From Streptomyces sp. TRM70350 (lineage in GTDB: Bacteria; Actinomycetota; Actinomycetes; Streptomycetales; Streptomycetaceae), in NCBI RefSeq assembly GCF_019219825.1, contig NZ_JAHUXH010000041.1, forward strand, positions 1 to 54,313: a DNA stretch of 54,313 nucleotides. Direction: 5' to 3'. Both the position numbers and the translations under genes were made by a program. Below are positions 49,422 through 54,313 of this stretch, one piece after another. Positions within the stretch are counted from its first letter, which is position 1. Each line of letters opens with the position of its first letter. Below the pieces are notes generated by a model that saw only the letters and a program-made list of their open reading frames with translations, was not told the origin of the DNA and did no database searches.

Positions 49422-51533
49422 ATGAACGAGGGCACCGCGCCGACGCCGGGCAAGGGGGAGGGCGACTTCGAGCTGAGGCGCCCGGAGGACGTGCCCGAGG
49501 AGGCGGCGTCCGACGAGGCGCCGCAGGCGTCGAAGGGTGAGGTGACCGCGTCCGCCGTACAGGCGGACGCGGTGCCGGTCCAGGCGCCCGCCGTCGAGGA
49601 CGTCAAGCCCCTCCACGATCCCGACCCGTACAGCACCCCGCCCTACGGCGAGCCCGGTCCCTGGGCGCCCGCTCCGCCCGTACAGCATCCGGCGACCACG
49701 CCCGCGCACGGCACGGCGATGGTGGCACCGGCGGTGGCGACGCCGCCCGGGACGCCCGCTCCGGCGCCCGCGCCTGCCGCTCCGGCCCCCGCAGCGCCGC
49801 AGGCTCCTGCACCGGCGGTACCGGCTGTGCCGGGTCCCGCGCCGGCCGTACCGGCTCCTGCCCCGGCCGTACCGGGCCCTGCCCCGGCCGTACCGGGCCC
49901 TGCCCCGGCCGTACCGGGCCCTGCCCCGGCCGTACCGGCTCCTGCCCCGGCCGTACCGGCTCCTGCCCCGGCCGTACCGGCTCCTGCCCCGGCCGTACCG
50001 GCTCCTGCCGCGGCCGTACCGGGCCCTGCCGCGGCCGTACCGGGCCCTGCCGCGGCCGTACCGGGCCCTGCCGCGGCCGTACCGGGCCCTGCCCCGGCCG
50101 TGCCGGGTCCCGAGTCAGCCGTACCGGCTCCTGCCCCGGCCGTACCGGGCCCTGCCCCGGCCGTACCGGCTCCCGCGCCAGCCGCACCGATCCCCGCGCA
50201 AGCCGTACCAACCCCCGCCGCGCCCACCGTCAGTGGCATGCCCGCGCCACCGCCCACCACCGACATCCACCAGTCACCAGCGTCACCAGAAGCCCCCACC
50301 TCCCCCAACCCCTGGCACCGCTACGACCCCTGGGCCGCCCCAAACCCCACCCCCGGCGCCGGAACCGCCCCCGCCCCGCTCCAGCAGACCGGCGCCGCGA
50401 CCCCCACCGAGCAGCAGCGTCGTCAGCGGGCCAAGAAGATCCTGATCGTCGGTACCGTGCTCGTCGCCCTCGTGTCCGGCGGCGTCGGCGGTGTCGTCGG
50501 CGCGTATCTGGAGCGCAACGGCGGGGTCGGGCAGGTGGAGTTGCCGCAGGCCGGGCAGGAGGCCGCCGGGCGGGACGCCGGCAGCGTGGCCGGGATCGCC
50601 GCGCGGGCCCTGCCCAGCGTGGTCACCCTGCACGTCACCGGCTCCGGCGAGGGAGGCACCGGCACCGGCTTCGTGCTCGACGGCCGGGGCCACATCCTCA
50701 CCAACAACCACGTCGTGGAGCCCGCCGGCGCGGACGGCGACATAACGGTCACGTTCCACGGCGGCGAGACGGCGAAGGCCGAGGTCATCGGCCGCGACGG
50801 TGGCTACGATCTCGCGGTCGTCCGCGTCCGCGGCGTCCGCGGTCTCAAGCCGCTGCCCCTCGGCAACTCCGACAACGTCCAGGTCGGCGACCCGGTCGTC
50901 GCCATCGGCGCCCCCTTCGACCTGGCCGGGACGGTCACCTCCGGCATCATCAGCGCCAAGGAACGCCCCATCACGGCGGGCGGCGAGAGCGGCGACGCCA
51001 GCGACATCTCCTACGTCGACGCCCTGCAGACCGACGCCCCCATCAACCCGGGCAACTCCGGCGGCCCCCTGCTCGACGCCCGGGCCCGCGTGATCGGCAT
51101 CAACTCCGCGATCCGTTCCGCCGACGACGGCACCGATCTGGGCGGCGGCCAGTCCGGCTCCATCGGCCTCGGCTTCGCCATCCCGATCAACCAGGGCAAG
51201 CGCGTCGCCGAGGAACTGATCAACACCGGCAAGGCGACCCACCCGGTCATCGGCGTCACCCTCGACATGAACTACACCGGCGACGGCGCCCGCGTCGGCA
51301 CCAAGGGCAGCGACGGCGACGCCCCCGTCACCCCGGGCGGCCCCAGCGACAAGGCCGGGATCGAGCCGGGCGACATCATCACCGAGGTCGACGGCCAGCG
51401 GATCCACTCCGGTGAGGAACTGATCGTCAAGATCCGCGCCCACCGCCCCGGCGACCGGCTGGAGCTGACCCTGCAGCGGGACGGCGAGAAGCGGACGATC
51501 TCGCTGGTGCTCGGCTCCTCGGACGGCGACTGA
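49422..51533 (+). CDS. htrA: HtrA/DegP-type serine protease with heptad repeat tail
   Basis: A 703-residue membrane protease. Residues 1-335 are a Pro/Ala-rich cytosolic tail; within them residues 141-266 are 18 tandem copies of a 7-residue unit (P/A/S)AVP(G/A)P(A/E). A membrane helix lies at about 340-362. Then comes a trypsin-like domain outside the cell with the triad His430 (TNNHVV), Asp463 (YDLAVV) and Ser546 (GNSGGPL), and one C-terminal PDZ domain (about 615-700; PSDKAGIEPGDIITEVDG). It degrades or refolds damaged exported proteins. Position downstream of sigE-rseA, as in mycobacteria, suggests a regulon member. The ATG follows GGGGAGAG. Confidence 0.93.
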   Translation: MNEGTAPTPGKGEGDFELRRPEDVPEEAASDEAPQASKGEVTASAVQADAVPVQAPAVEDVKPLHDPDPYSTPPYGEPGPWAPAPPVQHPATTPAHGTAMVAPAVATPPGTPAPAPAPAAPAPAAPQAPAPAVPAVPGPAPAVPAPAPAVPGPAPAVPGPAPAVPGPAPAVPAPAPAVPAPAPAVPAPAPAVPAPAAAVPGPAAAVPGPAAAVPGPAAAVPGPAPAVPGPESAVPAPAPAVPGPAPAVPAPAPAAPIPAQAVPTPAAPTVSGMPAPPPTTDIHQSPASPEAPTSPNPWHRYDPWAAPNPTPGAGTAPAPLQQTGAATPTEQQRRQRAKKILIVGTVLVALVSGGVGGVVGAYLERNGGVGQVELPQAGQEAAGRDAGSVAGIAARALPSVVTLHVTGSGEGGTGTGFVLDGRGHILTNNHVVEPAGADGDITVTFHGGETAKAEVIGRDGGYDLAVVRVRGVRGLKPLPLGNSDNVQVGDPVVAIGAPFDLAGTVTSGIISAKERPITAGGESGDASDISYVDALQTDAPINPGNSGGPLLDARARVIGINSAIRSADDGTDLGGGQSGSIGLGFAIPINQGKRVAEELINTGKATHPVIGVTLDMNYTGDGARVGTKGSDGDAPVTPGGPSDKAGIEPGDIITEVDGQRIHSGEELIVKIRAHRPGDRLELTLQRDGEKRTISLVLGSSDGD
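49842..50219 (+). repeat. 21-base tandem repeat in htrA, 18 units
   Basis: Consensus unit ccggccgtaccgggccctgcc, encoding PAVPGPA or PAVPAPA, present 18 times head to tail. The inner copies are almost identical in DNA sequence, with runs of identical variants (four of AAVPGPA, four of PAVPAPA), as expected from slippage or unequal exchange. Number of copies should vary among strains. Confidence 0.9.
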
Positions 51534-51631
51534 GCGAACCCACACAAATCTCACAGACAGGACCGCGAACCCTCTCCCACAAGGCAAACAACCGGAAAAA
51601 CGCTCACTTACCCGCACGGGGGAGGCACGGA

Positions 51632-51665
51632 ACGGTACCGGTCGGACAGGATCGACGGGTACCGT
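51632..51665 (+). promoter_or_regulatory. hairpin in the tatB leader
   Basis: 8-base stem ACGGTACC (51632-51639) with GGTACCGT (51658-51665), 18-base loop, 35 bases before the tatB start. It could affect tatB expression or end a transcript from htrA. Confidence 0.4.
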
Positions 51666-51699
51666 GGATCCGGCCCGGGACATCGCAAGGAGCTTTCAG

Positions 51700-52167
51700 G
51701 TGTTCAATGACATAGGACCGCTGGAGCTGGTGACGCTCGTCATCCTCGCCGTGCTCGTCTTCGGTCCGGACAAGCTCCCGAAGGTCATCCAGGACGTGAT
51801 GCGCACGGTCCGGAAGATCCGTGAGTTCTCGGAGAGCGCCAAGCAGGACATCCGGCAGGAGCTCGGCCCGGAGTTCAAGGACTTCGAGTTCGAGGACCTC
51901 AACCCCAAGACTTTCATCCGCAAGCAGCTGGACAACGACGACCTGGGGCTGAAGGAGATCCGCAACGGCTTCGACCTGAAGAAGGAGATGGCCGAAGTCA
52001 CGGACGCGGTCCACTCCCGAGAGGCCGAGACTCCGGCCGCCCCCGCCCCCGCCCCCGCCCCCGCCCCCGCCCCCGCCCCCGCCCCCGCCCCCTCCTCGGC
52101 CGGTGCCCGCGTCGACATGACGAAGAAGCCCGACGACCGCCCGCCCTTCGACGCGGACGCCACCTGA
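51700..52167 (+). CDS. tatB: Sec-independent translocase subunit TatB
   Basis: A 155-residue membrane protein. Start GTG 51700 (MFNDIGPLELVTLVILAVLVFGPDKLP) is decided by AAGGAG seven bases before it. One short N-terminal helix at residues 7-20 (LELVTLVILAVLVF), the conserved FGPDKLP, then an amphipathic helix (PKVIQDVMRTVRKIREF) and a charged tail. Residues about 113-130 are Pro-Ala repeats from a hexanucleotide. TatB recognises twin-arginine signal peptides with TatC. Length and helix pattern point to TatB rather than TatA; the neighbours match the mycobacterial tatB (next to htrA). Confidence 0.93.
   Translation: MFNDIGPLELVTLVILAVLVFGPDKLPKVIQDVMRTVRKIREFSESAKQDIRQELGPEFKDFEFEDLNPKTFIRKQLDNDDLGLKEIRNGFDLKKEMAEVTDAVHSREAETPAAPAPAPAPAPAPAPAPAPSSAGARVDMTKKPDDRPPFDADAT
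52038..52091 (+). repeat. hexanucleotide microsatellite in tatB
   Basis: About eight to nine copies of a C/G hexamer (gcccccg phase), encoding (Pro-Ala)n in the TatB tail. Unusually uniform DNA, so copy number may vary by slippage. Confidence 0.75.
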
Positions 52168-52350
52168 CACCGGCGGGACACCGGCGCCACACGGCTTGAA
52201 CGGGCCGCCCGTGCGACCCACGCGCCGGGCGCATTCCCGGCTGCCCGCAGTGGTGTGGATATGCTGCCGAGTTGTTGTGCGGACCGGACGAGTACGCCCG
52301 AAGGGGGGCGGGCCGTCCGTTCCGACGAGAGCGAGGAGGCGTCCGGGCAC

Positions 52351-53010
52351 ATGGAGACGACGAGTCGGGCAGTCGCGCAGGCGTCGGCCGCGGAGGGCGG
52401 GCAACAGTTCCCCTCCGCCCGGCGTACGGTCGACGGCTACCTGGGTGCGCCCTTCCCGTGGTACGGCCTTGACGAGGCGTTCACGGGCCCGCGCTGGCTG
52501 ATGCAGGTGGGTATGACGGCCGACGGAGCCGTGGAGCACGGTTCGATCGGCCACGGGGACGAGCCCTCGGTGCGTGCCGAGGGGGTCGCCGAGGAGCGGG
52601 AGCGGTTCGCCGTCGTGGTGACCGTCGCCGCGAATCCCGTGCGGCGCAGTGCCGACGGTACGGGTCTGCTGGAGGCGACGTCGGTCTCCTCGGCCGCCTG
52701 GCTGGCGGGGGTGGGGCTGCTGTCCTTCACCTGGCCCGGGCAGATGGACCACAGCCTGCGGGACGACTGGCTGGAGCAGCAGACGGAGACGGCGTGGGTC
52801 CTCGCGGACGATCTCGCCGGTGCGGACTGGTCGACGCTGTCCCTTCCCGTCGACGGTGTGCCGACGCCCTTCCACTACCGGGAGTCCGAGTTCGGGTGGG
52901 TGCTCGCCGGGTCCACGCAGCAGGGGGTTCACCTGGGGGCGTATGGCCGGGGGATGAGCGCGTATGGACTGGGGTTCGCGATGATCAAGGACATCGCCGA
53001 GTACGCATGA
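52351..53010 (+). CDS. hypothetical soluble protein upstream of mrp
   Basis: A 219-residue protein from ATG 52351 behind GAGGAGG. No signal peptide, no membrane helix. The sequence is well folded looking, with aromatic-rich segments (PFPWYGLDEAFTGPRWLMQVG, SSAAWLAGVGLLSFTWPGQ, FHYRESEFGWVLAGSTQQGVHLGAYGRGM). I do not recognise a family. The surrounding genes (tatB, then mrp convergent) are core. The upstream frame opens 32 codons earlier with a Cys-rich start but lacks a ribosome site. Confidence 0.75.
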   Translation: METTSRAVAQASAAEGGQQFPSARRTVDGYLGAPFPWYGLDEAFTGPRWLMQVGMTADGAVEHGSIGHGDEPSVRAEGVAEERERFAVVVTVAANPVRRSADGTGLLEATSVSSAAWLAGVGLLSFTWPGQMDHSLRDDWLEQQTETAWVLADDLAGADWSTLSLPVDGVPTPFHYRESEFGWVLAGSTQQGVHLGAYGRGMSAYGLGFAMIKDIAEYA

Positions 53011-53014
53011 GGTC

Positions 53015-53042
53015 AGGGGCGCCGGTGGGTTTCGGCGCCCCT
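53015..53042. terminator. terminator after the hypothetical gene
   Basis: 9-base perfect stem AGGGGCGCC/GGCGCCCCT (53015-53023 with 53034-53042), loop about 10 bases, starting four bases after the stop. Confidence 0.65.
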
Positions 53043-53073
53043 TCGCCGTGGGGCTGCTTGGTTTCCGGCGGCT

Positions 53074-53130
53074 GCGGGTGGTGTGTGGTTGTTCGCGCAG
53101 TTCCCCGCGCCCCTGAAGGGCGCCACCCGC
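53074..53130. repeat. dispersed Streptomyces intergenic repeat, minus orientation
   Basis: Reads ggggcgcggggaactgcgcg...cacacaccacccgc on the minus strand, flanked by GCGGGTGG (53074-53081) and CCACCCGC (53123-53130). Same family as at 35240-35315. It ends the mrp transcript on one side and the hypothetical gene on the other. Confidence 0.6.
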
Positions 53131-53136
53131 CGCCCG

Positions 53137-54270
53137 TCAGAACTTGTTGCGCGGCGTGATCCCCAGCGACAGGCCCGCCAGGCCCCGCTGCCGTCCGCCC
53201 AGCTTCCCCGCGATCGAGCGGAGCGCCGCGCCCGCCGGGGAGTCCGGGTCGGTCAGGACCACCGGCTTGCCCTCGTCGCCGCCCTCGCGGAGGCGGACGT
53301 CGATGGGGATGTTGCCGAGGACGGGGACGTTGGTGCCGGTCGTGCGGGTGAGGCCGTCGGCGACGACCTGGCCGCCGCCCGTGCCGAAGACGTCGACCAT
53401 CTCGCCGCAGTGCGGGCAGGGCAGGCCGGACATGTTCTCGACCACGCCGACGATCTTCTGGTGGGTCTGTACGGCGATGGAGCCGGCCCGCTCCGCGACC
53501 TCGGCCGCCGCCTGCTGCGGGGTCGTCACGACCAGGATCTCGGCGTTCGGGACCAGCTGGGCGACGGAGATGGCGATGTCGCCCGTACCCGGAGGCAAAT
53601 CGAGCAACAGAACATCCAGGTCGCCCCAGTAGACGTCCGCCAGGAACTGCTGGAGCGCGCGGTGCAGCATCGGGCCGCGCCACACGACGGGGGCGTTGCC
53701 CGGCGTGAACATGCCGATGGAGATGACCTTCACGCCGTTCGCGGACGGCGGCATGATCATGTTCTCGACCTGGGTGGGCCGCCCGTCGGCGCCCAGCATG
53801 CGCGGCACGGAGTGGCCGTAGATGTCGGCGTCGACGACACCGACCTTCAGCCCGTCGGCCGCCATCGCCGCCGCCAGGTTGACCGTGACCGACGACTTGC
53901 CGACGCCGCCCTTGCCGGACGCGACCGCGTACACGCGCGTGAGCGAGCCCGGCTTGGCGAAGGGGACCTCGCGCTCGGCCTGGCCGCCGCGCAGTGCCGT
54001 CGCCAGCTCCTTGCGCTGCTCGTCGCTCATCACGTCGAGCGTGACGTCGACGCGGGTGACGCCGTCGACCCGGGAGACCGCCTCGGTCACACGCTGCGTG
54101 ATCGTCTCGCGCATCGGGCAGCCCGAGACCGTCAGGTACACGGTGACCGCGACCGCACCGTCCGCACCGATCTCCACCGACTTGACCATCCCGAGCTCGG
54201 TGATGGGCCGGTTGATCTCGGGGTCGTTCACCGTCGCCAGTGCTTCGCGCACCGCGTCTTCCGTAGCCAT
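53137..54270 (-). CDS. mrp: Mrp/ApbC/NBP35-family iron-sulfur cluster carrier ATPase
   Basis: A 377-residue P-loop ATPase that carries and inserts Fe-S clusters. Residues 1-95 are a MIP18/DUF59 domain (NDPEINRPITELGMVKS...VSGCPMRETI). The ATPase domain has the deviant Walker A ASGKGGVGKSS (about 118-127) and Mrp signature LLLDLPPGTGD. Two Cys in LPCPHCGEM (C-P-H-C) bind the cluster at the dimer interface. ATG 54270 gives MATEDAVREAL. It is the last known gene of the sigE-htrA-tatB neighbourhood also seen in mycobacteria. Confidence 0.95.
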   Translation of the reverse strand: MATEDAVREALATVNDPEINRPITELGMVKSVEIGADGAVAVTVYLTVSGCPMRETITQRVTEAVSRVDGVTRVDVTLDVMSDEQRKELATALRGGQAEREVPFAKPGSLTRVYAVASGKGGVGKSSVTVNLAAAMAADGLKVGVVDADIYGHSVPRMLGADGRPTQVENMIMPPSANGVKVISIGMFTPGNAPVVWRGPMLHRALQQFLADVYWGDLDVLLLDLPPGTGDIAISVAQLVPNAEILVVTTPQQAAAEVAERAGSIAVQTHQKIVGVVENMSGLPCPHCGEMVDVFGTGGGQVVADGLTRTTGTNVPVLGNIPIDVRLREGGDEGKPVVLTDPDSPAGAALRSIAGKLGGRQRGLAGLSLGITPRNKF

Positions 54271-54313
54271 AAGGACGATGGTACGGCGCCGCACACATTC
54301 GTCGGAAAGCCCG
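54271..54313 (-). other. upstream edge of mrp
   Basis: The last 43 bases lie before the mrp start and should hold part of its promoter. Nothing definite is seen. Confidence 0.3.

Overview
The window is a 54.3 kb piece of a Streptomyces-type actinomycete chromosome. Signs of this are the very high G+C, the strong G/C bias in third codon positions, the frequent GTG/TTG starts, the GTGA/ATGA start-stop overlaps, the near absence of TTA codons (I found two, each in its own gene), an intact bldK-type oligopeptide permease, a mycothiol gene (mshB) and actinobacterial DapC/DapE. I saw no rRNA, tRNA, CRISPR array, insertion sequence or phage gene. About 49 protein genes are supported, most of them core chromosome.

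Layout. (1) 1-1.9 kb: an accessory-looking pair on the minus strand, the N-terminus of a WXG/polymorphic-toxin-like protein at the window edge and a membrane protein related to the coiled-coil part of TPM-domain proteins. (2) 2.1-6.9 kb: a SAM methyltransferase running into a minus-strand succinate dehydrogenase operon (coiled-coil protein, five-helix membrane anchor, SdhA, SdhB) of the mycobacterial Sdh1 type. (3) 7.2-12.3 kb: a large solute-binding lipoprotein, a gene-poor kilobase with degenerate repeats, then typA/bipA. (4) 12.6-25.4 kb: two complete oligopeptide ABC importers in tandem, bldKA-E and a second SBP-permease-permease-ATPase-ATPase set, separated by a minus-strand methyltransferase with a TTA codon. 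BldK imports a peptide needed for aerial development in S. coelicolor. (5) 25.6-37.2 kb: an S9 prolyl-oligopeptidase-like enzyme, a small membrane protein, mshB, a DUF6113-like protein, a large peptidoglycan-binding-domain membrane protein, a tightly coupled ABC exporter plus DesK/DesR-like two-component system, a transglutaminase-like protein and a GNAT acetyltransferase. (6) 37.3-42.8 kb: 7Fe ferredoxin, dapC, a small secreted protein, a membrane-anchored transglycosylase-like protein, dapE and a LOG-family protein. (7) 43.1-54.3 kb: folP2-like gene, DivIVA-like protein, tag, enoyl-CoA hydratase, DUF3117, O-methyltransferase, sigE-rseA-htrA-tatB, a hypothetical and mrp.

Regions 6 and 7 follow, with gaps, the gene order of the Mycobacterium tuberculosis dapE-LOG-folP2-tag-DUF3117-MTase-sigE-rseA-htrA-tatB-mrp block (about Rv1202-Rv1229), so this is an old conserved envelope-stress and cell-wall neighbourhood. 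The extracytoplasmic-function sigma gene has a good GGGAAC-N18-GTT promoter in front of it, which suggests it is itself under a SigR/SigH- or SigE-type factor. The O-methyltransferase divergent from it appears to lack an ATG/GTG/TTG start for its conserved N-terminus and to start at ATT behind a good ribosome binding site.

I did not find a clear new defence or mobile system. The most notable unusual items are the two TTA-containing (bldA-type) genes, the ATT start, the SigR-like promoter, the 18-fold heptad repeat in HtrA, the charged insertion in the binding protein at 7.2 kb, and the 1 kb repeat-bearing gap before typA.
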